Below are positions 35,667 through 44,181 of a DNA stretch of 64,000 bases, piece by piece. Source of the stretch: Actinomycetota bacterium (GTDB lineage Bacteria; Actinomycetota; Thermoleophilia; Gaiellales; Gaiellaceae); NCBI GenBank assembly GCA_009702325.1, contig WLID01000001.1:682001-746000 (forward strand). Direction: 5' to 3'. Position 1 is the first letter of the stretch. Each line of letters starts with the position of its first letter. A program made the position numbers and the translations under genes. The notes under the pieces are model-generated. The model did no database searches. It was not told the DNA's origin and saw nothing but the letters and a program-made list of their open reading frames with translations.

Positions 35667-36305
35667 ATGTCGGGCGACAGGTATCTCGCGTTTGTTCTTG
35701 CCTCGCTGGTGATCGCGCCTGTCCCCGGCCCAAGCGTGCTCTTCGTGATCAGTCGGGCAGTTGCACTGGGTCGAGGGGCAGCGATCGCCACGGTCATAGG
35801 CAACTCGGCGGGGGTATTCGCGCAGGCTGTTGCTGTCGCGTTCGGAGTCGGAGTTCTTGTGGAGCAGTCAGCGGTGCTCTTCAACGTGATCAAACTCGCT
35901 GGTGCCGGATACCTCGTCTATCTCGGGATTCGCACGTTTCGGGAACGGCGTGAGCTGGCGGAGGTCTTCGACGCGACCATCGCACCCCGCAGCACGCGAC
36001 GGATCTTGCGGGAGGGTGCGATCGTCGGGCTGATGAACCCGAAGGTCGCCGTGTTCTTCGCCGCGATCCTGCCGCAGTTCGCTGATCCGTCCCGTGGCCA
36101 CGTGCCGCTGCAGCTCGTGCTGCTCGGCTTCACCTTCTCGGTGATCGTGCTGGTTTCGGACAGCTTGTGGGGATTGATGGCCGGGTCCGCACGGGCATGG
36201 TTCATGCGTTCCCCAGGCCGTCTCCGGCTCGTCGGCGGCGCCGGCGGCCTCACGATCGTCGGTCTTGGCTTGAGCCTCGCGTTCGCAGGACGCAAGACGT
36301 CGTAG
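35664..36305 (+). CDS. LysE/RhtB-family amino acid exporter
   Basis: Six-helix exporter of 213 residues. PVPGPSVLFVISRAVALGRGAAIATVIGNS and LAGAGYLVYLGIRTFR, then GLMNPKVAVFFAAILPQF, are the family's diagnostic segments. Substrate (threonine, homoserine, lysine, arginine or other) unknown. Sits directly behind azlCD, making a run of three amino acid export genes. ATG at 35667 is an equally good start. Confidence 0.92.
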   Translation: MMSGDRYLAFVLASLVIAPVPGPSVLFVISRAVALGRGAAIATVIGNSAGVFAQAVAVAFGVGVLVEQSAVLFNVIKLAGAGYLVYLGIRTFRERRELAEVFDATIAPRSTRRILREGAIVGLMNPKVAVFFAAILPQFADPSRGHVPLQLVLLGFTFSVIVLVSDSLWGLMAGSARAWFMRSPGRLRLVGGAGGLTIVGLGLSLAFAGRKTS

Positions 36306-36315
36306 GCAGGAGGCT

Positions 36316-37560
36316 CTAGCTGGCGCGGCCGAGCAGGACGCAGCCGTTATGCCCGCCGAGCCCCATTGCGTTCGACAGGGCGACATCGATCTGCACCTCG
36401 CGCGCCACGTTCGGCACGTAGTCGAGGTCGCAGTCCGGATCAGGTTCGCGGTAGTTGATCGTCGGTGGCAGGACGCCGTTGTGGAGCGCGAGGATGCACA
36501 TGATCGCCTCGATCGCCCCTGCCGCACCGAACGTGTGCCCCATCATCGACTTCGTCGACGAGACCGCAAGCTTGTAGGCATGGTCGCCGAAGACGTTCTT
36601 GATCGCCTTCGTCTCGGCGAGATCGCCGAGCGGGGTGGAGGTGCCGTGCGCGTTGATGTAGCCAACACGTTCGCGGTCGATTCCGGCTCGCTCGAGCGCG
36701 GCGCGCATCATCCCGGCGACGCCTTGTGCCTCGGGCTCAGGCTGCGCCATGTGATGAGCGTCGTTCGAGGCGCCGTACCCGAGCACCTCGGCATAGATGC
36801 GGGCGCCACGGCGTTCCGCCAGCTCCCAGTTCTCAAGGATCACTGCACCCGAACCCTCCGCCATCACAAAGCCCGCCCGTCGCGCGTCAAACGGGCGACA
36901 GGCATCGGAGGGCACTTCGTCTTCGTGGGCGAGGCCGCGCATCGCGGTGAATCCCGCGAGCATGATCGGATGAATACACGCCTCGGTGCCACCGGCAAGG
37001 ACAGCGTCAACGCTGCCACGGCGGATCGCCTCGGCTGCCTCACCAATCGCATGCGATCCAGTTGCGCATGCTGAGACAACGGCGAAGTTCGGCCCGCGAA
37101 TGCCGAGGTTGATTGCGAGCTGGCCCGACGCCGAATCGACGAGGATATTTGGCAGGAAGCTCGGTGAGACACGGTCGGCACCGCGCTCGCGGTAAATGTC
37201 CCACTGGTCGACAACGCCCCCGATCCCACCGACAGCCGAACCGAAGACGATCCCGATGCGGGTTGGGTCGAAGTCTTTGAGCCCTGAGTCGTTGAGCGCT
37301 TCGGTGCCCGCTGCGAGCGCAAACAGCACGTTGCGCTCAAGCTTGCGAACCTCTTTCGCCGAGGCAACTGTCGTCGGATCGAACCCTTTCACCTCAGCCG
37401 CTATCGAAACGGGCTGCTCCGATGCATCGAACGCGGTGATGTAGTCGATGCCCGAACGGCCAGCAAGGGCACTCTCCCAGGTCGAGGCGATGTTCAGCCC
37501 GAGGGGGGTGATTGCGCCGATTCCTGTCACGGCGACGCGGATAGGTGGAGCTTGGCCCAT
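36316..37560 (-). CDS. fabF: Beta-ketoacyl-ACP synthase II
   Basis: Condensing enzyme of fatty acid synthesis (414 residues). Active-site cysteine lies in SACATGSHAIGEA (near residue 165), with histidines in NAHGTSTPLGD and STKSMMGHTFGAAGAIE. GGHNGCVLLGR ends the protein as in FabF. It stands alone here: no acpP, fabD or fabH adjacent, so it may be the housekeeping enzyme in a scattered set or a secondary copy. Convergent with the lysE-like gene. Confidence 0.95.
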   Translation of the reverse strand: MGQAPPIRVAVTGIGAITPLGLNIASTWESALAGRSGIDYITAFDASEQPVSIAAEVKGFDPTTVASAKEVRKLERNVLFALAAGTEALNDSGLKDFDPTRIGIVFGSAVGGIGGVVDQWDIYRERGADRVSPSFLPNILVDSASGQLAINLGIRGPNFAVVSACATGSHAIGEAAEAIRRGSVDAVLAGGTEACIHPIMLAGFTAMRGLAHEDEVPSDACRPFDARRAGFVMAEGSGAVILENWELAERRGARIYAEVLGYGASNDAHHMAQPEPEAQGVAGMMRAALERAGIDRERVGYINAHGTSTPLGDLAETKAIKNVFGDHAYKLAVSSTKSMMGHTFGAAGAIEAIMCILALHNGVLPPTINYREPDPDCDLDYVPNVAREVQIDVALSNAMGLGGHNGCVLLGRAS

Positions 37561-37657
37561 GCGCGGAGGTTAACGATTGAGCGGCGAGCAGCCAACCGGG
37601 AAGGTGAGGGAAGGCTGGCGTACCCCCGATCGACGAACGTGGCAGTCTTCGTGGGGC

Positions 37658-38692
37658 ATGGCAGATGAGACAGTGATCGACGGTCCCAAGGCACCGGTTC
37701 CGTTCCCGCCGATGGAGGCCGAACTCGTGCGCGAGCTGCCAGTCGGCGACGGGTGGCAGTACGAGCCGAAATGGGATGGATTCCGGGGCGTCCTCGAGAA
37801 CGTCGGTGGTGGTCTTCGGCTTTGGTCACGTAATGGTCGGCCGCTCCTGCGCTATTTCCCGGAGCTGTTGCCGCTCGGCGAGCTTCTGCCGCCCGTGTCG
37901 GCGCTCGACGGCGAGATCGTCATCGTGCGGGACGGGGCGCTCGACTTCGATGCGATGCAGATGCGCCTTCATCCGGCCGAATCCCGTATCCGCAGGCTTT
38001 CTGCCGAAATCCCCGCGTCATTTGTGGCTTTCGATCTGCTCGTGTGGGAGGGCGAGGAGGTATGGAAGCGGCCGCTGCGCGAACGGCGCAAGGCACTTGA
38101 GACAAGCGCGGCAGGGTTCGTCGTCTCGCCTGCAACGACCGATATCGCTGCAGCACGCTCATGGCTCGACCAGTTTGAGGCGCTCGGCCTCGACGGGGTG
38201 ATTGGCAAGCGGCTCGATCTGCCGTATCTACCGGGCTCGAGGGATGCTGTCGTGAAGATCAAGGAGCACAAGTCGGCCGACTGCGTCGTCGTCGGGATCC
38301 GTTGGAAAGGCACGCCAGAGAAGCTGTCGACGCTGCTTCTCGGGCTCTACCGGGAAGACGGGGAGATCGACTACGTCGGATCGTGCGCGGTTGCGGCGAA
38401 GGGCCGCGAGGACGTTGCGGTGCGCGTGTTGCCGCTCCTCGGCGATGCGCCCGACCGGCGTTTCTCGGAGCCAAGTCGGTGGGGGAGCGGAGAGCTAGAA
38501 GAGGCGGCCATTCGACCCGAGCTTGTTGTCGAGGTGCGCTACGACAAGGTGCAAGGAGATCGCTTCCGTCACGGGACGAAGCTCATCCGGTGGCGCGACG
38601 ACAAGGATCCGGCATCGTGCACGTGGCGCGAGTTGCGTCCGCCACGCGCGGCGGGATCCGCGGGCGTCGGCTCCCTGTTCGCGTCGAGTTAG
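37658..38692 (+). CDS. ATP-dependent DNA ligase (LigC-like)
   Basis: Ligase of 344 residues, acting in repair beside the main NAD-dependent enzyme. Nucleotidyl-transfer lysine in YEPKWDGFRGVL (motif I, near residue 33), LDGEIVI (motif III), FVAFDLLVW (IIIa), LDGVIGKRLD (IV) and AVVKIKEH (V). The OB-fold half follows (residues ~205-330). No polymerase or phosphoesterase domain, so it is not a full NHEJ LigD; length and organisation match mycobacterial LigC. No ku gene nearby. ATG at 37658 precedes the first conserved segment by about 20 residues. Confidence 0.93.
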   Translation: MADETVIDGPKAPVPFPPMEAELVRELPVGDGWQYEPKWDGFRGVLENVGGGLRLWSRNGRPLLRYFPELLPLGELLPPVSALDGEIVIVRDGALDFDAMQMRLHPAESRIRRLSAEIPASFVAFDLLVWEGEEVWKRPLRERRKALETSAAGFVVSPATTDIAAARSWLDQFEALGLDGVIGKRLDLPYLPGSRDAVVKIKEHKSADCVVVGIRWKGTPEKLSTLLLGLYREDGEIDYVGSCAVAAKGREDVAVRVLPLLGDAPDRRFSEPSRWGSGELEEAAIRPELVVEVRYDKVQGDRFRHGTKLIRWRDDKDPASCTWRELRPPRAAGSAGVGSLFASS

Positions 38693-39960
38693 GACAGCGT
38701 CAAGACAGGGCTCGTGATCTTTGCTGCCGCATCAACGATGCGGAACTGTGCGCCGACGTGGGCGTGAACGACGCGCTTCACTACGCCGCCTGTCCCGGCC
38801 TGGGAGAGGCCGCCAACGCCAACCCACCGCCCAGACACGCGCTGCTGCAGCACGTAGTGACGACCACCCGTGGCGGGCCGAATCTGCGCCCAAAGCGTTG
38901 CAGTCGTGGAAGTATGCGCGAGCTCGGCGAAAGGCAGTTCGAACGCCACGTACGACGGCTTCGCCACGCCGGTCGACGTCAACAGGCCGCTTTGCCAGCG
39001 CGCCGGATCGGGCTCGTCTTGGAGGAGGTACTGGACGAGCATGTCGACCTTCGGGGTGAGGTACACGCGAAGTGCGGCCTCCGAGATGTACTGCGCCTGC
39101 CGCGTGTAGGTGACGCCGAGATACCGGTCGGGAGGGTTCGTCTGGAACCCAAACTCCGTGAGCCACAGTCGCACGCCACTGCCGAACGATGTGTTCACGG
39201 CTGCAACGAGCCGGCCGATCGTCGAGAGCGTGATCGTCGTGCAGTGTGTGCATCCGCCCGTGGAGGGAGTTTCGTCGGGGTTCAACGGGTAGGGGTTGTG
39301 CGCGTACGCGTCGAGGTGAGCGTGCGCTGCGGCCATGCCGGCGATCCATGCGACAGGAGAGACGCCACCCGTGGCAGCCCGGGGTGCCGTCACCCCGCCG
39401 CCTACCAGGGCATGGATGTTTGCCGCGTGAATCGCGCCATACGCCGGGTTCAGCAGCCGTGTCACGTACACCGACGGTGAATCGGGAAGAAGCCAGCGAC
39501 GCTGGTTGGGCTCGTTCCAGATCAGCCAGCGCCGAACGTAGGGATAGCGCCGCGCCGCTGTGCCGGCGAAACGCGCGAACGTGACCCCATTTGTGGGGGC
39601 AATGTTCGTGCCCCTGCCGCCATTTGCCCACGCTGGCGTCGAGACGAGCGTGAGAACGGGTTCAATTCCTGCTCGGTGGAGACCTGAGATCAGCTGGTCG
39701 TAGCCATCCCAGTCGTATCTCCCGTCGCCAGGCTCGACGGTGTTCCACAACAGATTGATCCGCACGAGGCTGACGCCCATCCCTTTGAGGCGCGCGATGC
39801 GCGTGTCGAGCGTTCCCGGCCCGTACCGAAGCCAGGCGTCATCTTGAATCCCGAAGCGCGCCGTTGGTGCCGCTGTGGCGGGGCGTGCACCTGCGGCCGC
39901 GAGCGCAAAAAGGCATGCCGCAGCGGCAGCGAGACACACGATTGCGGTGAACTTCCTCAT
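38689..39960 (-). CDS. Secreted TIM-barrel glycoside hydrolase-like protein
   Basis: Exported protein of 423 residues. Residues 1-31 are a signal peptide ([24 protein letters not shown] ... ATAAP). The barrel shows clan GH-A features: [29 protein letters not shown] (acid/base Glu) and [10 protein letters not shown] (nucleophile Glu), with HNPYPL between. It best fits a GH5/GH39-like family. About 80 C-terminal residues form an added beta-rich region ([19 protein letters not shown]) of unknown role. The 3' end overlaps the ligase gene by 4 nt. Two cysteines (GGCTHCTT) may form a local disulfide. Confidence 0.85.
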   Translation of the reverse strand: MRKFTAIVCLAAAAACLFALAAAGARPATAAPTARFGIQDDAWLRYGPGTLDTRIARLKGMGVSLVRINLLWNTVEPGDGRYDWDGYDQLISGLHRAGIEPVLTLVSTPAWANGGRGTNIAPTNGVTFARFAGTAARRYPYVRRWLIWNEPNQRRWLLPDSPSVYVTRLLNPAYGAIHAANIHALVGGGVTAPRAATGGVSPVAWIAGMAAAHAHLDAYAHNPYPLNPDETPSTGGCTHCTTITLSTIGRLVAAVNTSFGSGVRLWLTEFGFQTNPPDRYLGVTYTRQAQYISEAALRVYLTPKVDMLVQYLLQDEPDPARWQSGLLTSTGVAKPSYVAFELPFAELAHTSTTATLWAQIRPATGGRHYVLQQRVSGRWVGVGGLSQAGTGGVVKRVVHAHVGAQFRIVDAAAKITSPVLTLS

Positions 39961-40045
39961 CGACGACCCTCACCCATCATCGACCACAGCCGTGAAGGCC
40001 CCGTTAGGCAGATGCGTGGAATATCGGGAAGGGCGCATCGTCGGT

Positions 40046-40062
40046 TAGCCTCGAGTGCAATG
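40046..40062 (+). promoter_or_regulatory. -10 hexamer upstream of the chimeric ORF
   Basis: TAGCCT at 40046-40051, 8 nt before the ATG at 40060; no SD. Confidence 0.45.
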
Positions 40063-40488
40063 CGGCGATTTCTCCCCATGGGCTTCGCGATGTTGGCGCT
40101 GGCTTTTGCGCCCGCCGGTTTGGGTGCACACCTGCCCGGTTACACAAACAACCAGGTCGTGAATGCGGTCAACGGTGCGCGTGCCGACTACGGCGAAAAT
40201 CCGGTGACGGTTCAGCCGTGGGCGGATGTTGACGGTGTCACGAGTGCGCTCGACCCAGAGCTCGTCGCAGAAGTGTTGAACGTCATTCGTGAGCTTGCTG
40301 CGGGTGGGATGACAATGGTGATTGCGACGCACGAGATGGGCTTCGCGCGCGAGATCGCTGACCGGGTGTGCTTCCTCGACGAAGGTGTGATTCTCGAACA
40401 GGGGCCACCGTCGCAGATCTTCAGCGACCCGCAAGAGGCTCGCACCAAGCAGTTTCTGCAACGGATCGTCGATGCTGGCCGGTTGTAA
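40060..40488 (+). pseudogene. Chimeric ORF: signal peptide segment joined to 3' end of an amino acid ABC ATPase
   Basis: The 142-residue frame has two unrelated halves. Residues 1-23 are a signal peptide ([15 protein letters not shown]) and 24-59 a short secreted segment ([19 protein letters not shown], faintly like the start of a CAP/SCP domain). From residue 61 (base 40240) it switches to the C-terminal fifth of a GlnQ/HisP-type ATPase: TSALDPELV (D-loop), [18 protein letters not shown] (H-loop), [12 protein letters not shown] and the usual tail. Walker A, the Q-loop, the signature and the Walker B aspartate are all missing, so it cannot be a working ATPase. Most simply a deletion fused two genes. 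No permease or binding-protein gene is adjacent. Confidence 0.8.
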
Positions 40489-40548
40489 TCGGTTGCAGGC
40501 GACCTCTTCGGCGCCCCTGTCGCCGGAATGGCCGCTAACGTCTTGGGC

Positions 40549-40842
40549 ATGATTGATCCCGCTTCGAGCACCGCGATCCGCCTTGAGCCACTCGACGACT
40601 TCGTTGTCATCGAGCCGCTCGAAGAGAGCGAGACTGCGAGCGGCCTGATTGTGCCGATCAACGAAGCGTCACATGTGGCTACGGGCATCGTCGCCGCGAT
40701 CGGCCCCGAGGTCACCACCCTTGAGCCGGGCGACAAGGTGCTCTATCCGCGCTCGGCAGGGTTCGAGGTTCGACTCGTCCGTTCACCTCACCGGGTGCGC
40801 GTGATGAAGCGCGAAGATCTCATCGCTCGCGTTCACGACTAA
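40549..40842 (+). CDS. GroES-like co-chaperonin protein
   Basis: Protein of 97 residues with the GroES beta-barrel pattern: IRLEPLDDFVVIEPLEESETASGLIVPINE (mobile loop region), ATGIVAAIGPEV, LEPGDKVLYP, then RVMKREDLIARV at the C-terminus. The typical mobile-loop IVL is shifted (LIVPINE). No groEL follows, so it is a stand-alone or second copy. The next gene starts 3 nt after its stop. ATG at 40549 chosen; an ATG seven codons upstream is also possible. Confidence 0.8.
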   Translation: MIDPASSTAIRLEPLDDFVVIEPLEESETASGLIVPINEASHVATGIVAAIGPEVTTLEPGDKVLYPRSAGFEVRLVRSPHRVRVMKREDLIARVHD

Positions 40843-40845
40843 GTC

Positions 40846-41574
40846 GTGTCAGGCAGAGTCGCTGGAGCGTTGCAGTCGTTTGCCCGTGCCGGGGTCGCGA
40901 GGCCGGTGCGAGGTGCGATCGACAAGGCTCTCGGCGGACGTCTCCGGAAGGTGCGTGTCGTGTCGGGAGTCGCTCGAGGGGCGCGCATGGAGCTCGACCT
41001 GCAGTCGGAGAAGGCGTACTGGCTCGGACACTACGAGCCGGCCGTACAGGAGCTGATCCGCGCTCATGTGAGGCCCGGCGAGCTCGTGTATGACGTGGGT
41101 GGGCACCGCGGGTTCTTCAGCCTGTGCGCCGCTCGCCGCGGCGCGAGCGTCGTGGTCTTTGAGGCTTCGCCCGAGAACGCCGCGCGTATCCAACGGAACA
41201 TTGATCTGAACCGTTTCCCGGTCACCCTCGTCGAGGCCGCGGTGTGGGACAGCGACCAGGGTGTGTCGATTGTGGAGGGGGAGTCGAGTTCCGAGTGGCG
41301 TGTGGTCGAGGGTGGCACGCTTCCGACGGTTACGCTCGACGATGTGGCTGGCGACGGGCCGTTTCCCAGTTTCATCAAGATCGATGTTGAGGGCGCCGAG
41401 CTTCGGGTGCTCGCCGGTGCAAGACGTGTGATCGAACGTCAGCGGCCGGTGATCGTGTGTGAGGCGCACAGCGACGAGGCGGTTGGTGCGATCAAGGAGC
41501 TTCTGGCCGGCTACGTCGTCTCGAGTGTTGGGCATCCGTGGCGTCTCGTGGCGATCCCGTCGGTGGCGGAGTAG
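40846..41574 (+). CDS. FkbM-family methyltransferase
   Basis: SAM-dependent methyltransferase of 242 residues. Motif I is VYDVGGHRGFFSLCAARRGASVVVFEASP (SAM-binding loop and acidic residue), followed by NIDLNRFPVTLVEAAVWD and IKIDVEGAELRVLAGARRVI, the FkbM signature. Members methylate sugar hydroxyls or secondary metabolites. GTG start 3 nt after the GroES-like stop. Acceptor unknown. Confidence 0.9.
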   Translation: MSGRVAGALQSFARAGVARPVRGAIDKALGGRLRKVRVVSGVARGARMELDLQSEKAYWLGHYEPAVQELIRAHVRPGELVYDVGGHRGFFSLCAARRGASVVVFEASPENAARIQRNIDLNRFPVTLVEAAVWDSDQGVSIVEGESSSEWRVVEGGTLPTVTLDDVAGDGPFPSFIKIDVEGAELRVLAGARRVIERQRPVIVCEAHSDEAVGAIKELLAGYVVSSVGHPWRLVAIPSVAE

Positions 41575-41584
41575 GCGAGCCGTC

Positions 41585-41890
41585 GTGGTAACGGAGCTTG
41601 CTGTCCTGAATGTGATTCCTGGCCGTGAGGCGGAGTTTGAGGCTGCGTTTGCGCAGGCGAAGGGTCTGATTGCCGGGGCAGAGGGGTTCCGGTCGCTCGA
41701 TCTGCAGCGGTGCCTCGAGAACCGGTCGCGCTACTTCTTCCGTGTCGAGTGGGAGCGGCTTGAAGATCACACGGACGGCTTCCGCAACTCACCCGCGTAT
41801 GGGGAGTGGAAGCAGCTCCTGCATCACTTCTACGATCCGTTTCCGACGGTCGAGCACTTCGAGCTCGTCGCGCGCGTCGAGCGTTCGTAG
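41585..41890 (+). CDS. Antibiotic biosynthesis monooxygenase (ABM)-fold protein
   Basis: Small ferredoxin-like dimeric protein of 101 residues: ELAVLNVIPGREAEFEAAF, GAEGFRSLDLQRCLENRSRYFFRVEWERLEDH, then an SPAYGEWKQLLHHFYDPFP helix with paired histidines, and VEHFELV at the end. This matches the ABM/heme-degrading-like group, whose members act on polycyclic or heme substrates or only bind ligands. GTG start 8 nt after the methyltransferase stop; the unit GroES-like/FkbM/ABM is likely co-transcribed. Confidence 0.85.
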   Translation: MVTELAVLNVIPGREAEFEAAFAQAKGLIAGAEGFRSLDLQRCLENRSRYFFRVEWERLEDHTDGFRNSPAYGEWKQLLHHFYDPFPTVEHFELVARVERS

Positions 41891-41946
41891 TCAAGCGCCG
41901 GAGGCTCTCTTCGGGCCGCTGCGCGCCGGCGTCCAACCCCCTGCGT

Positions 41947-42147
41947 CACCCCCCGGTGTCAGACACCGGACGTAGTCAAGCCTTCGGGTGTAACGCGTTC
42001 GAAACAGTTTGGCGGCGAGCAGACGACCCGGAATGGCTTAGACAAACGGTTTCATTGCCGCGCGGGACGAGAGACCGGACGCTGAAAACGTTACAAAGAT
42101 GTTCCAGAAGACACTTGACAGAAAAAGGTGTCTGACACCGGGGGTTG
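41947..42147. repeat. REP-pair-like element with 21-bp terminal inverted repeats
   Basis: The 21-bp left end (41947-41967) and the reverse complement of the right end (42127-42147) differ at one base. Each contains the palindrome GGTGTC-A-GACACC next to a C-run. The 159 bp between carry no gene. Two inverted copies of a short palindrome this far apart resemble a REP pair or a miniature element; the same palindrome could also fold in RNA. Confidence 0.6.
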
Positions 42148-42213
42148 CGGCCCGGCGTTGCGAGGGCGCGCGAGGGACCGAGTGCGCTGCGCGGACGAAC
42201 GGCGCCGGAAAGC

Positions 42214-42249
42214 AGAAAACCCCGCGGCCAGAGGGCTCACGGGGTTCTC
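42214..42249 (-). terminator. Terminator of tRNA-Ser(GGA)
   Basis: On the minus strand AGAACCCCG pairs with CGGGGTTTTCT across a GC-rich loop, about 15 nt past the tRNA end, with a short U-run. Confidence 0.65.
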
Positions 42250-42263
42250 GGATCACGGTTGAG

Positions 42264-42352
42264 CGGAGAGAGAGGGATTTGAACCCTCGAAGCACCTTTC
42301 GGCACTTACGCGATTTCCAGTCGCGCTCCTTCGGCCACTCGGACACCTCTCC
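42264..42352 (-). tRNA. tRNA-Ser (anticodon GGA)
   Basis: Acceptor GGAGAGG pairs with TCTCTCC (one G-U), discriminator G. Anticodon arm CGCGA-CTGGAAA-TCGCG gives GGA. Long variable arm with GTGCCGAAAGGTGC. The 3' CCA is not encoded. Confidence 0.96.
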
Positions 42353-42561
42353 GTTGCGACACGGAGGGTAGCCGCTTGGGTGGTTAGCCGCGCAGCATGG
42401 AGCGTGCGCGAGCTGCTCGAATCGCATCGCTCAACGACGCAAGATCGTAGGCGCCGTCAGCCGTCCCCCGCTTGATGAAGCGAGATCGCCATTTGACTCT
42501 TAGGCGATGACGAGTCGCAGTTCGAGGGGAACTGCTGGCGATGTTCTGCGGAGGGGGAGTT

Positions 42562-43701
42562 ATGCGTTTGATGCTTGCGGGCGCGATCGCGTGTCTCGGT
42601 TTTGGCGTGGCGTTCGCGATGCCGTCGATCGCGGCGACGAAGCATGCGGGGAGAGCGGCGGACGCTCCGCCTGGCGCGACGGCGCTATGCAAAGACGGGA
42701 CGTACAGCTTCTCGCTGACGCACTCCGGAACTTGCTCGTCACACGGTGGAGTCGCGGTATGGCTGGACGGTTCGGGAGGATCGACAACGACCACTCCGGT
42801 CACGACGTCCCCAGCGACGACTTCGACGACGACTGACGCGCTTGCGCCGCACTGCCAACCGACGCAGGGAAACCCATTGCTGACCTACGGGCCAGGGCTC
42901 GCGATCTTCTACCCGTTCGCCTACGCCTACACAGGAACGCTCACGACGGCGACTATCGACTACGGCGACGGCTCGAAGGCGAACCTGCCGATGCCGATCC
43001 CGTCAGCGCTCCAACTGCAACACACGTACGCCACGAATGGCACGTACACCGCCACGCTCTCGTGCGTCGACAGCAGTGGGCGGCAGGCCTCAACGTCCGT
43101 GTCCTTCGCCATCACGACGGCGAAGAACACCACGCCGGGCGCAGCCCCGACAACAACGACGCTGACAACGACCGTAGCAAGCGTTCCGCCGAAAATCACC
43201 ACGATTCCCGCTCACAAGGTGTCCTCGACCCCCTCGTCGGTCGGGTTCGGGGCAGGCCGCGCATTCGGACATCGGACACGCACAAGCTCGTGCCGTCTGT
43301 CATCCCTTCCCGATCGGCGATGCTCACCCGGAGCCTATTACCCAAGCCTCACGAAGACTCTTCTCTGCTCATCGAGCTTCCACACGAGCGCCATTCGGCA
43401 CGTCACCGAGTCCGAGAAGCACGAGGTCGAGCGCGAATACGGAATGGCCGCCAAGCCGTACGGCTCCAAGGTCGAAATCGACCACATCGTGCCGCTCGAG
43501 ATCGGCGGATCGAACGAAATCACGAATCTCTTCCCAGAAGCCGCAAGCGCGGCACCCGGCTACCACGTCAAGGACAAGCTCGAGAACCGCCTGCACTCGG
43601 CGGTTTGCTCAGGGCAGATGAGCCTCCGCAACGCGCAACGGCAAATCGCGATGAACTGGGAACGCCTCTACCGTCAGGTCTTCGGAGTGTCGCCGGCCTG
43701 A
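42562..43701 (+). CDS. Secreted DUF3761-PKD-HNH nuclease-like protein
   Basis: Exported protein of 379 residues with three regions. Residues 1-25 are a signal peptide (RLMLAGAIACLGFGVAFA). Residues ~40-70 match DUF3761 (ATALCKDGTYSFSLTHSGTCSSHGGVAVW, two cysteines). After a Thr/Ser-rich linker, residues ~95-190 look like a PKD-type beta sandwich (TATIDYGDGS, HTYATNGTYTATLSCVDSSG). A second Thr-rich linker leads to an HNH-type domain: EIDHIVPLEIGGSNEITNLFPEA, HVKDKLENRLH and NWERLYRQVF. The start is chosen for the GGAGGGGGAG 3 nt upstream and the signal peptide. No immunity gene is recognised beside it. Likely an extracellular or surface nuclease; DNA versus RNA target unknown. Confidence 0.8.
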   Translation: MRLMLAGAIACLGFGVAFAMPSIAATKHAGRAADAPPGATALCKDGTYSFSLTHSGTCSSHGGVAVWLDGSGGSTTTTPVTTSPATTSTTTDALAPHCQPTQGNPLLTYGPGLAIFYPFAYAYTGTLTTATIDYGDGSKANLPMPIPSALQLQHTYATNGTYTATLSCVDSSGRQASTSVSFAITTAKNTTPGAAPTTTTLTTTVASVPPKITTIPAHKVSSTPSSVGFGAGRAFGHRTRTSSCRLSSLPDRRCSPGAYYPSLTKTLLCSSSFHTSAIRHVTESEKHEVEREYGMAAKPYGSKVEIDHIVPLEIGGSNEITNLFPEAASAAPGYHVKDKLENRLHSAVCSGQMSLRNAQRQIAMNWERLYRQVFGVSPA

Positions 43702-43787
43702 GTCGACGAACACACGTTCGCGGTAGCATCGTCGCGCCGCCCGGCCCCGGGAAGGGCACCTTGCGAGAACCAGACAGCGGCACCGGC

Positions 43788-44051
43788 ATGAGCCTCGAGG
43801 CCGCGCTCGAGCTAACCGCGCAGCAGCTCGCCAAGCCAGCCACGGCGCGACGAGGCGCGCTGATGGCCACCCGGTGGGTTGAGGTGTGGCTCGCTCAGGC
43901 CTCGCCGCGCCCAGGCATCCACGAGACGCGGCGTGTCGTCCAAGCGCTCTGCGCGCTTCAGAGCGACGATCACGCCGGCAGAGCGACGCGGTTCCTTCAA
44001 CACGTCGCCCTAGGTGGAGAGTTCCCGCGTCACAACGAGTACGGGTTCTGA
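43788..44051 (+). CDS. Hypothetical protein, 87 residues
   Basis: Short helical protein: SLEAALELTAQQLAKPATARRGALMATRWVEVWLAQ, then HETRRVVQALCALQSDDHAGRATRFLQHVALGG. No motif recognised. TAGCAT lies about 55 nt upstream, but no good SD precedes the ATG. It follows the secreted nuclease gene by 86 nt on the same strand and could be a partner, including an immunity protein, but only position suggests this. Confidence 0.4.
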   Translation: MSLEAALELTAQQLAKPATARRGALMATRWVEVWLAQASPRPGIHETRRVVQALCALQSDDHAGRATRFLQHVALGGEFPRHNEYGF

Positions 44052-44181
44052 CTCGGGGGTGTCCGAAAGAGCGACTATCGCGCCGACCGGCGCACAGGCA
44101 GGCTCTCGGCGGGCCGGGTAGCCGGTGGCGAGTCTCACCGCGGGAGTCGTGCCTAACGCTGCCCGGCCCGATCTCAGACGG

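Larger units (their letters stand above)
41891..42263. other. Intergenic region without a supported gene
   Basis: About 370 bp between the ABM gene and tRNA-Ser. It holds the inverted-repeat element described separately and the tRNA terminator. Short frames here have no SD, no -10 spacing pattern and no recognisable protein. Confidence 0.6.

Noticed and set aside
42384-42803. Minus-strand frame of 139 residues overlapping the start of the secreted nuclease gene
   Set aside because: Most of it is antisense to a gene with signal peptide and clear domains. Only the last 38 residues (42384-42497) look protein-like, and no start or family supports them; at best a 3' gene remnant.
43724-43787. P-loop-like APPGPGKGT in frame with the 87-residue hypothetical protein
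   Set aside because: It resembles the adenylate kinase loop, but no start codon, SD or following kinase sequence exists; a chance product of GC-rich sequence.
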